A DNA stretch of 64,000 bases from contig JAJYUT010000004.1 of the NCBI GenBank assembly GCA_021792365.1, forward strand, positions 62,001 through 126,000. The letters are read 5' to 3'. Shown here in pieces: positions 7,814 to 16,488 of the stretch. The first letter of the stretch is position 1. Each line of letters starts with the position of its first letter. The DNA is from Pseudomonadota bacterium (GTDB lineage Bacteria; Pseudomonadota; Alphaproteobacteria; Dongiales; Dongiaceae). A model generated the notes under the pieces. The model did no database searches and had not been told where the DNA came from. It worked only from the letters and a program-made list of their open reading frames with translations. Made by a program: the position numbers and the translations under genes.

Positions 7814-9141
7814 TCGGCGGCGTCTCCAACCGGCCGGATGCCCCGCAACTCCCGGACGCGGTCGGTGACCGTATCGGCGAGATCCGCCATGGCCTTTCCA
7901 GTGTCGCCGGTCATGCGGCGCGTACGCGCGAGTTCCTCCGCCATCGCATCATTGTGGGTCTTCAAGGCCCCGAACAGAGCTTCAAGGCTCGCACGTGCCT
8001 GTTCCGCCAAGCGCTTTTGTTCTTCGAGCAGAGCGCCCGCCAAGCCAGCGGAACTGGCCCGGGTTTCCGAGACCAGCTGCTCTTGCTGTGCGAGGGATTG
8101 AGACATGGTGGCGGTGAGGGTGATCAGCTTCTGCGAGGCTTCCTCGGCAGCCCGGCTCGCCTTGACTGCGGCATCGGAGACGCCGCCCAAGCCACTGCCG
8201 GCCGAAGAGATCCATCCTGAGGCCTGTTTTAGGCGCTCTTCCATTTCCTTCATGCGCTGCGCGGCTTCCGAAATGGCTTTCTCATCGGCTTCCAGCCGCT
8301 CGCGCAACAGCGAGCCTGCCTTCTCCGCAGAGGACATAATGTTGTCGAGACGCCTGGAAATAAGATCGCTTGGCGGTTCCATCTGCTCGAGGCGATCGAT
8401 CAGCGTCTCGAGCGCCTTCACCGTGCCGGAGGCGACTTGATTGAGCTTCTTGGTGTTGGCGCTGAATTCCTCGAAGGCTTCCTCTATGCGGGTCAGCACG
8501 CCGCTGGAGGTTTCACCTATCTTGGCGACCGATTGCTCGAGGGCGGTATTAGCCCGTTCGGCATTGTCGCGGATGGCGTCGGCGGTGATCTGTTGAGCCT
8601 GCGCGCAGAAAGAACGCAGCGCGATAATGGCATCGTCGAGCTGAACGCGCATGTTGACCATCGTTTCGGTCAGCATCATGCGGGCGTCGCGCTCAGTTTC
8701 CAGCACGTCCTTGCGCGCTTGGTTGATGATCACGCGCAGGAGGATGCCGACGATGGTCGAGCCGAGGGCGACGCCGAAATTCGCGATAATATCGGAGACC
8801 GCCGTCGAATCGGTCGCCGACGAGGACATGGTGAACTTATAGAGCGCCCAGGACAGGCTGATAAGTGTGTAGAGAAAACCAAGATAATAGCAGTTGTCGC
8901 CGAGCTGATCTTCGCGGATGCGGAGGGCCGGAACAGACCAGACCATGGCGCAGTAGACGAGGATCAAGGCAATAGCCGCGGCGGTCACAAGCTTCTGGTC
9001 GATGCCGTAGAACTTGAGCGCCACGATTCCACACATGCCGCCGACCGCGAACAACGCGAAAGGGATGCGCGCGATCCAGGTATAATGGCCCGGGCGGCGC
9101 TGCGAACGCTTGAGGGACTTCTCGATATCGAGGCTGGTCAT
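7810..9141 (-). CDS. MotA/TolQ/ExbB-like membrane protein with long coiled-coil tail
   Basis: 443 aa. Four membrane segments lie near residues 22-44, 51-70, 84-102 and 117-140. The last two ('YYLGFLYTLISLSWALY' and 'IIANFGVALGSTIVGILLRV') have the spacing and character of the paired motifs of MotA/TolQ/ExbB channels. Residues 150-425 form a continuous coiled coil rich in Ala and Glu, a cytoplasmic tail much longer than in ExbB. Long tails of this kind occur in ZorA, where the tail is thought to pass on a phage signal. It is translationally coupled by ATGA to the vWA gene upstream and the MotB-like gene downstream. Confidence 0.7.
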   Translation of the reverse strand: MTSLDIEKSLKRSQRRPGHYTWIARIPFALFAVGGMCGIVALKFYGIDQKLVTAAAIALILVYCAMVWSVPALRIREDQLGDNCYYLGFLYTLISLSWALYKFTMSSSATDSTAVSDIIANFGVALGSTIVGILLRVIINQARKDVLETERDARMMLTETMVNMRVQLDDAIIALRSFCAQAQQITADAIRDNAERANTALEQSVAKIGETSSGVLTRIEEAFEEFSANTKKLNQVASGTVKALETLIDRLEQMEPPSDLISRRLDNIMSSAEKAGSLLRERLEADEKAISEAAQRMKEMEERLKQASGWISSAGSGLGGVSDAAVKASRAAEEASQKLITLTATMSQSLAQQEQLVSETRASSAGLAGALLEEQKRLAEQARASLEALFGALKTHNDAMAEELARTRRMTGDTGKAMADLADTVTDRVRELRGIRPVGDAAE

Positions 9142-9953
9142 CCGGGAACTTTCAATGGCGGTTGGGTGACGGCTCCCTGTAGCAGCAGCCAGTCGAGCCA
9201 GAACTGGATGACTTCGCTCGTCTGTTTGGAAGACGTACTGTGTAGGATGGCGACCTGCGTGCTGACGCCGTGGAGGTTTGACTCGACTTTTTGACCGTAG
9301 ACGGTTCTCCGAAACGCGCTGACATCGGGCGGCTGCTTATAGAGGCTGAACTCAGCCACATGCTGCATGAAGTCAGAGACAATGATGAGCTTGCCTTCGA
9401 TAACCTTTCCGGAGCCAAAATCACGAATCGACATGGCCTGCACGGCTTCCATGATCGGCGATGTCTCCGCAGCTTTGTCCGTCAGCATGCCGGCGATGAG
9501 TTGTTCAACCGGTCCCATGAATTTTGCTTCATAACGTTGCCTGGTCAGACGCTCGTTCCCGGTGAAGACGTTGACATCCTCCACATTGCCGGGATTGCAG
9601 ACCGAAAGAACGGGAGCCGGGAGGCGGCTACCGCCAGCGACTTCGTAGACCCGGAAGGCACCGTGCTCGGGCACTTCATGCACCCACGTGACGATGAAGT
9701 TCCTGAGCGCCTCGGCCTGAACCTGATTGATACCGTCCGTTCGATCGATGAGCACGGAGGTAACCGACGTCGGTCCGTCCTTGGGACAGAAGGTCTGCGG
9801 GTCGACCGATGCCGCCGCCTGCTTCTTGGAGAAATAAACCCAGCCCACCCCGATCACGACCGCCAGCACGACCAGGAACCCGATGCCAACGCCAATCTTG
9901 ACCCAGGTGGCTTCCTCGCCTTCGCCGCGGTATCGGCGACGCCTGCGCGTCAT
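9138..9953 (-). CDS. Membrane-anchored vWA-like protein
   Basis: 271 aa. A basic N-terminus (TRRRRRYRG) precedes one membrane segment (about 18-41, 'VKIGVGIGFLVVLAVVIGVG'). The rest has the strand-helix pattern of a von Willebrand A fold: 'VTSVLIDRTDGINQVQAEAL' resembles a degenerate MIDAS segment (D-x-T-D), and 'KLIIVSDFMQH' the second metal-site strand. vWA proteins usually act as adaptors or sensors in ATPase or membrane complexes. Both ends overlap neighbours by 4 bases. By the positive-inside rule the fold would be periplasmic, with the Arg cluster in the cytoplasm. Confidence 0.6.
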   Translation of the reverse strand: MTRRRRRYRGEGEEATWVKIGVGIGFLVVLAVVIGVGWVYFSKKQAAASVDPQTFCPKDGPTSVTSVLIDRTDGINQVQAEALRNFIVTWVHEVPEHGAFRVYEVAGGSRLPAPVLSVCNPGNVEDVNVFTGNERLTRQRYEAKFMGPVEQLIAGMLTDKAAETSPIMEAVQAMSIRDFGSGKVIEGKLIIVSDFMQHVAEFSLYKQPPDVSAFRRTVYGQKVESNLHGVSTQVAILHSTSSKQTSEVIQFWLDWLLLQGAVTQPPLKVPG

Positions 9954-11455
9954 GCTCCGTCTCCCACCACCGTCAGCGTGGGCCTGCCGGGCTTGATTTC
10001 AGTTTCTTCGCCTCCGTTCGCCTCGTCTTCCGCCTGCCGGGCGTCGGCGTGAGCGGCACTCTCGGCGCTACTGAGCTGCCTGATCCAAGCGACGGCTTCT
10101 TCGTGCGCGTCGTTCAGTTCCTTCGAAGCCGCCAGCAGCTTGTTGCCGACGTCCTGCCAGGTGCTCGGATCGCCCGCATCATGATCGAGCGGAGGCTCTA
10201 TCGGAGCGACGGCATCCAGCTTCCAAGCGCGGTTGAAATACTTAGGCCTCGGCTTCTTGCGGGTTTCGCTGTTGGCTTCGCGATAATTTGAGATCAAGAA
10301 CCGGCCGACATCCTGGATATGCTGCAGGTGATTGTTGAAGTTATTGATGAGACGCCTGCGGTTGCCGATGATCTGTGGAATCATCATTTGGCGATTGCTG
10401 AGCTTGAGTTGCTGGTCGCGAATCGCCGTGATGGAGTCGTTGTATATGCCTTCCAGCTCCGCGCCATGATCGCGCAGATGGTTGACCCAACGAGCGTGCG
10501 CCTGCAGCTGGTATTTGTGCACCCGTGCATAGCCGGGGTAGGGGTCCATCCAATAAAGGCCTTCCACCAAGGTTACGAAGGCAACTACCAGAGAGAGGCC
10601 GACCATCAGGACGCTCTGCGTGTCGGTGAGAAACAAGTCTGGGGTGGCCATAAGCGTGCGCATGGCCACCCTTGTGGCCTCGATCTCGGGAACGCCCGAA
10701 GCGATGGCGATGCGGTAGTGCGCGGCCAGCAGATTGAAGAAAAGGATGGCGCCGAGGACGACGAGCGATGAGATCAAGCCCAGGAATTTCCAGCCCCATC
10801 CGACATGATTGAGTCGGGTGAGGCAGAAGATGCCGAGGATGAAGGACAACGACATACTGAGTAACGTGTAGATCGAAGCGCTGACAATACCGCCCAGGAT
10901 GCCGAACTCACTGCCGGCCGAGAGAATGCTGGAATTCATGGCGACTTCGCCCAGCAGGCAGACCACCAATACCAGGCTCATGATCCAGTGGGCGCGCGGA
11001 GGATTGGGTGGGCGCTTCAAACGGTGCTCGGCGCGGAATTCGGACAGCTGCCGCTCGCGCTCGATGACGCTCTTGCGGGCCTGATCGAGGATGGCCCGTG
11101 CCTCCAGCATTTCCTTGCGGAACCCCGCGACGGCAGTCTGTGCTTCCATGAGCATGGCGGCACTTTCGCCAGCCGGGTTGGCCGCCTTCAGTCGCTCTGC
11201 GTAATGATCCAGTTCCTCGCGTGTGCGTGTTTCGTCGATCAGTGCCTGCTGGCGCATGCCTTCGGCAATGTTCTGTTCGACAACATCGAGATCAGTGGCG
11301 TCGGCGGGCGGCTGATCCTTCGCCCCGCGCTCCTTGCCAAGATCACGCAGCCTCAGGCCGTCGCAGAGCCGCTGCTGGTCGAAGCGCAGGAACTGGCCCG
11401 GCGCCGGCGTATAGTTCGTGCGGAAAAACCCCAAGATATCGTCGACGAGCGCCAC
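9950..11455 (-). CDS. Multi-pass membrane protein with cytosolic helical domains, first gene of the operon
   Basis: 501 aa from GTG 11455; gagtgaggg lies about 8 bases upstream. The frame is open to an ATG at 11584, but the extra 43 residues look non-coding. The soluble N-terminal part contains a coiled coil (about 55-135). Four to five membrane segments follow (about residues 158-330; 'LVLVVCLLGEVAMNSSILS', 'GLISSLVVLGAILFFNLL', 'SVLMVGLSLVVAFVTLVEGL'), then a cytosolic helical C-terminus. I do not recognise the family. Its stop overlaps the vWA gene start (ATGA). It could be the scaffold or effector of the membrane complex. Confidence 0.65.
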   Translation of the reverse strand: MALVDDILGFFRTNYTPAPGQFLRFDQQRLCDGLRLRDLGKERGAKDQPPADATDLDVVEQNIAEGMRQQALIDETRTREELDHYAERLKAANPAGESAAMLMEAQTAVAGFRKEMLEARAILDQARKSVIERERQLSEFRAEHRLKRPPNPPRAHWIMSLVLVVCLLGEVAMNSSILSAGSEFGILGGIVSASIYTLLSMSLSFILGIFCLTRLNHVGWGWKFLGLISSLVVLGAILFFNLLAAHYRIAIASGVPEIEATRVAMRTLMATPDLFLTDTQSVLMVGLSLVVAFVTLVEGLYWMDPYPGYARVHKYQLQAHARWVNHLRDHGAELEGIYNDSITAIRDQQLKLSNRQMMIPQIIGNRRRLINNFNNHLQHIQDVGRFLISNYREANSETRKKPRPKYFNRAWKLDAVAPIEPPLDHDAGDPSTWQDVGNKLLAASKELNDAHEEAVAWIRQLSSAESAAHADARQAEDEANGGEETEIKPGRPTLTVVGDGA

Positions 11456-11524
11456 GATGTTTGCCCTCACTCTCCCCGATCTGCCACATTCTGCTGTGCG
11501 GCCTAACGTCCATCCATACCCCAA

Positions 11525-11538
11525 ACGAGATATCTCGT
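11525..11538. promoter_or_regulatory. Perfect 14-bp palindrome, candidate operator for the WYL regulator
   Basis: ACGAGATATCTCGT lies in the divergent region between the membrane operon (GTG 11455) and the regulator. BrxR/CapW regulators bind palindromes in front of the systems they repress, so this is the obvious operator candidate. It directly abuts a 14-base direct repeat (CGTCTAGTTTCTTG at 11536-11549 and again at 11692-11705). Confidence 0.5.
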
Positions 11539-11691
11539 CTAGTTTCTTGATACATCCGATGGTTCCGCAAGAATGGTGAATCACACTTGGCTGTAGCGAC
11601 GCTCTCGACTATCGAGAGAACCGCGCCACGAGCGCTGTTCTGGTACGGGGAGCCTGCACAAAACAACTTAGGATTTCTGCCGTCTGGCCAG

Positions 11692-11705
11692 CGTCTAGTT
11701 TCTTG
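11692..11705. repeat. Second copy of the 14-base direct repeat CGTCTAGTTTCTTG
   Basis: Identical to 11536-11549, 156 bases away. Both copies lie in the space that is upstream of the regulator if its start is at 11752. They may be binding half-sites or the trace of a small duplication. Confidence 0.4.
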
Positions 11706-11751
11706 GGGTATTGTTCCGACGGGCCGGGAGTGGCATTGGGGAAGATCTTTA

Positions 11752-12624
11752 TTGCGCTGGAGCATCGAACGGCGTCTCGAATTGATCGAGTTCCGGCTCC
11801 ATTGGGAAGGGCGGCTGAATCGGCGCGACCTCATCGACGGGTTTGGGGTTTCGCCACAGCAGGCATCCGCGGACATCGCACGCTACGAAGAACTGGCTCC
11901 AGGAAACATGGAGTATGATCGGTCGACCAAGACCTACGTGCGCTCCCGCAAGTTCAAGCCGAAGCTGATCGATCCCGGCGCGTCAGACTACTTGAATGAG
12001 CTCCGGCTGGTCGCCGATGGACAGCGGCAGGTCTCCTGGATTGGCGAAGCGCCACCAGTCGGCGTGTTGCCGGCACATGCGAGGAGCGTCGACTGGCGCC
12101 GGCTGCGGGACATTCTCTCGGCAATTCGGGACGGCGACTCGATCGAGGTCCTCTATCAGTCCTTCTCGCGCCCGGATCCAGAATGGCGCGGGATCGCGCC
12201 ACACGCGCTCGGATTCGACGGCATTCGCTGGCACGCCCGAGCCTGGTGCCTGCGGTCGGAGACGTTCAAGGATTTCTCACTCGCCCGGATTCAAGGCACG
12301 CGATCGCCCAAGCCTTTCGCACTGGACCGGCGAGAAGACAAGGATTGGCTCGAAAGTATCGAGATTACGGTCGTCGCCGATCCCTCACTGCCAGCAGCGC
12401 AACGTCGGGCGATCGAGCTCGAGTATGGCATGAGGGATGGAAAACTTAAGATTCCGGTCAGGCGCGCATTTCTGATCTATGCATTGCGCCGCCTTGGGCT
12501 CGACGTACCGGAGGACGTACGGCCCATAGGTTCCCGTCGCTTGAAGCTCCTCGATCGCGCACGCATCGCCGCCATCGCTGGCATCGGCGGCCGTGAAACC
12601 GTCAGGCTGGCGACAGTCCTATGA
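11752..12624 (+). CDS. WYL-domain transcriptional regulator, BrxR/CapW type
   Basis: About 290 aa from TTG 11752 (ggggaag 7 bases upstream). It has a winged-helix N-terminus ('RWSIERRLELIEFRLHWEG', 'RRDLIDGFGVSPQQASADI'), a WYL domain near residues 110-195 containing 'HALGFDGIRWHARAWC', and a C-terminal WCX-like extension. This is the arrangement and length of BrxR/CapW regulators, which sit beside BREX, CBASS and other anti-phage systems and repress them until a ligand is sensed. The frame is open from TTG 11587, but the extra 55 residues look non-coding and overlap operator-like sequence. The stop overlaps the nuclease start (ATGA). Confidence 0.75.
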   Translation: MRWSIERRLELIEFRLHWEGRLNRRDLIDGFGVSPQQASADIARYEELAPGNMEYDRSTKTYVRSRKFKPKLIDPGASDYLNELRLVADGQRQVSWIGEAPPVGVLPAHARSVDWRRLRDILSAIRDGDSIEVLYQSFSRPDPEWRGIAPHALGFDGIRWHARAWCLRSETFKDFSLARIQGTRSPKPFALDRREDKDWLESIEITVVADPSLPAAQRRAIELEYGMRDGKLKIPVRRAFLIYALRRLGLDVPEDVRPIGSRRLKLLDRARIAAIAGIGGRETVRLATVL

Positions 12625-13148
12625 AGACATCTCTGATCCTGGCTGTCCTACTGCTCACAAGTCTCGCTGCCCCCGTAGCGGCCGGTAGCTTTCCGATCGT
12701 CGCTGGTGAAGCCGGTGTAACGGATGGCGACACCATCCGGATGGCGCGAGCAACCATCACGGTCGATGGGCGGACCCAAGAGCTGTCAAGCGTTCGCATC
12801 CGCTTTCACGGCATCGATGCACCCGAGAAGGGGCAGACTTGCGGCGACAACCATGGCAACGCGTGGTCGTGCGGCCAGGATGCGACGAAAGTGTTGGCCG
12901 AAATCGTGCACGGAAATATCGTCACGTGCTCTGTACGTGACATCGATCGCTACAAGCGACTGGTGGCGGTTTGCTCAGTACCCGGCATTGCGGACATTAA
13001 TGCCGAACTGGTGACGCTCGGTCTGGCTGTCGCCTACCGGGACTACTCGTTCGACTATGTCGATGAGGAAGACGCCGCGCGCGCAGCACACGCCGGGATG
13101 TGGGCCGGCGCGTTCGACATGCCTTGGGATTGGCGCAAAGCACATTAA
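12621..13148 (+). CDS. Secreted SNase-like thermonuclease family protein
   Basis: 175 aa with a clear signal peptide (residues 1-21, cut after 'APVAA'). The SNase fold is complete: 'DGDT' (35-38), 'IRFHGIDAPE' and 'DIDRYKR' give Arg61, Glu69 and Arg103 in the positions of staphylococcal nuclease Arg35, Glu43 and Arg87. It should be an active Ca-dependent nuclease in the periplasm. Two Cys pairs may form disulphides. The ATG overlaps the stop of the WYL gene, so the two are co-translated. Such nucleases are also common cargo of conjugative elements, so a defence role is only suggested by the operon. Confidence 0.85.
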   Translation: MKTSLILAVLLLTSLAAPVAAGSFPIVAGEAGVTDGDTIRMARATITVDGRTQELSSVRIRFHGIDAPEKGQTCGDNHGNAWSCGQDATKVLAEIVHGNIVTCSVRDIDRYKRLVAVCSVPGIADINAELVTLGLAVAYRDYSFDYVDEEDAARAAHAGMWAGAFDMPWDWRKAH

Positions 13149-13357
13149 ATGGTTTCGCCGTCGCCTTCTGACCCACGCGCTGCCCAGGCAGCTGGCTAGC
13201 TCGATGGTGCAAGAAGCCAGTATCTCGATTGGCGATGCGGATCTTTGATCTGCGGCAACCTTCGCCCAGTGCCAGTGTGCTTTTGGCTTAAGCCATTGAC
13301 GTGCCATCGAAAGTTCAAACAGCGGTTCTGGGTATCTGTTGTTCGAAGAGGCGCAAT

Positions 13358-13395
13358 ATTCGTTGGTTGCAGGTCCCCGCAACCAGATAACGAAT
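13358..13395. repeat. Two-stem inverted repeat (hairpin)
   Basis: ATTCGTT (13358-13364) pairs with AACGAAT (13389-13395). Inside it, GGTTGC (13365-13370) pairs with GCAACC (13379-13384) around the loop AGGTCCCC, with a small bulge (AGAT). It lies at the edge between the accessory region and the following genes, so it might mark an attachment site or a structured RNA. No integrase is visible nearby. Confidence 0.4.
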
Positions 13396-13398
13396 CAA

Positions 13399-13423
13399 CG
13401 CCGCAGCAATCGCTGCGGCGTTT
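13399..13423 (+). terminator. Rho-independent terminator
   Basis: CGCCGCAGC (13399-13407) and GCTGCGGCG (13412-13420) form a 9-bp stem with a 4-base loop, followed by TTTGCGTTTG. It is 250 bases downstream of the nuclease stop, reading rightward. Apart from this and the hairpin before it, I see nothing in 13149-13521. Confidence 0.65.
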
Positions 13424-13521
13424 GCGTTTGTGCAAGCGGCAGCCTATTTCGCGCTCACGGGCGAACGGGCCAACCTGAAGGCCAAGCCAAACCGCTTTCA
13501 ATCCTTGACGCCGTGGGCCCT

Positions 13522-13734
13522 TCACTCGGCGGGTCTGGAACCGCCGCCCTTTCGTTCGGGATCATGCGAATGATGCTCGTCGGGCTCACCGCCGCCACCC
13601 GAGCGCGAACTATGATGGCGTCGGCCGGAATCGGCTGGCGGCTTCTTCACTTCCAACGGTGCCTTGGCATTCTCATGCGAGGCGCCAGGGCCGCCCTGCC
13701 GGATGGTAGAGGGCGACTTGGTGGATGTAGACAT
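13522..13734 (-). CDS. Small hydrophilic protein, 70 aa
   Basis: The product starts 'MSTSTKSPSTIRQGGPG' and is very polar, with His/Ser and Gly/Arg-rich stretches and no fold that I recognise. aggagatgg lies 5-8 bases before the ATG. The gene starts 10 bases after the stop of another small gene on the same strand, so the two form a unit. Disordered, possibly a stress-related protein. The low complexity makes the call less certain. Confidence 0.5.
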   Translation of the reverse strand: MSTSTKSPSTIRQGGPGASHENAKAPLEVKKPPADSGRRHHSSRSGGGGEPDEHHSHDPERKGGGSRPAE

Positions 13735-13744
13735 TTCCCATCTC

Positions 13745-13918
13745 CTAGCGATCTTGCTGGTAACCCTGGTGCGTGGTGTTCTGCTTGGTGTTCGCGGTGT
13801 GTCCTTGCTGGTCAGGGTTCTTGGTTCCCTTGGGATGCGATCCCGTGTTGGGCTTGGGGTCGGTGCCTGGCCCCTTCGGGCTACGATTGTCCGGGGGGAC
13901 CGGTGGAAGCTTGTTCAT
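13745..13918 (-). CDS. Small conserved protein, 57 aa ('NKxPPVPPxNxSPKG ... NTTxQGYQQDR' type)
   Basis: It begins 'MNKLPPVPPDNRSPKGPG' and ends 'KQNTTHQGYQQDR'. I recall small proteins with these same ends from many soil alphaproteobacteria; none has a known function. A strong aggagag ribosome site lies 8 bases before the ATG. Pro-, Asn- and Gln-rich and probably unstructured. It is the first gene of a two-gene minus-strand unit with the 70-aa gene. Confidence 0.7.
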   Translation of the reverse strand: MNKLPPVPPDNRSPKGPGTDPKPNTGSHPKGTKNPDQQGHTANTKQNTTHQGYQQDR

Positions 13919-14545
13919 GATGCTCTCCTAGTGGATCGTTCACGCTGGCTCTTTGAAAACCAGCTGGCGCAACGGGACGTTCCGAGCGTCGACAGATTGA
14001 CTGATCGGAACGTCTCCATCTGCTGATTTAGGACTGAGCCGGTGAGTCCATCGCCACCATCCACGGACCGCGCGGCCTGCTGGCGTCTACCACGGTGCCG
14101 CGGCCGGCCGAGGACAAGAGCGCTGAATGCGCGGACGATGGCCGCGTCCTGCGCGCAAGGGGCGGCCGCCTCCTCGCTCGTTCTCCAAGGCCTGCCCGGG
14201 GGAGGGGATGATCGCGCAGCCAGCACGGGAGCCGGGGCGAACTCCGCTTGAGAACCGCAGCATCTCGCCGCGGCCGGTTCACGGAAGGAAGCCGGCCCAC
14301 ACCCTGGCGTGCGGTGATGCATATAAATTTCCGGACCGGCGGGCGGCCGCCGAAGGAAGCGCGATGTTTGAAGCGCCATGTTTACGGCGTCCGGCGGGCG
14401 CGTTGCGACTCCGCAGGGATCGCATTTCTCGATGGATGGCATTTTGCCAGGGTGGCGCTGATGGCCTCCTGACCAGCGACCGGGATTGAAAGTTTTGCGC
14501 GTCTCGGGCATGACGCAGGTTCACTGACTTGCGGGGGCAGTCTCT
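13919..14545. other. Intergenic, 627 bases
   Basis: This lies between the divergent small-protein genes and the antiporter gene and must hold both promoters. Reading frames on both strands are Arg/Pro/Ala-rich and look like GC-driven noise. I see no RNA gene. Confidence 0.5.
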
Positions 14546-16267
<1,722 letters not shown>

Positions 16268-16488
16268 CACTCACCGCACGCGTTCGCGGGCGCGTCACCC
16301 CAATATTCGCGACTTGTCACGGGGAGCTCGCCTATTGGCATGCTTCTCGGAGATCTTTCTCTGTTCCCGTTGAGATGACATTCATCGCTTCCGATGCTCT
16401 CTCTGCTCGGCTTCTGGAGGGGCTGACGTTCATCGGCTGCGGCAAACTCGCGGAAGTGGGCAACGCGAGTTCGATAATCGCGGGAGGC

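Noticed and set aside
7810-9141. Calling the channel gene zorA outright, or a chemotaxis receptor because of its long coiled coil
   Set aside because: No Zorya-specific neighbours (zorC/zorD/zorE) and no chemoreceptor hairpin or HAMP motif; the MotA/TolQ-like label is as far as the sequence goes.
9138-9953. Reading the vWA-like gene as a TerY-type tellurium-resistance protein
   Set aside because: It has a membrane anchor, a degenerate metal site and no ter neighbours; only the fold is shared.
13915-14511. 198-aa open frame on the minus strand upstream of the antiporter
   Set aside because: No ribosome site, biased Pro/Arg/Ala composition, overlaps the start of the small conserved gene.
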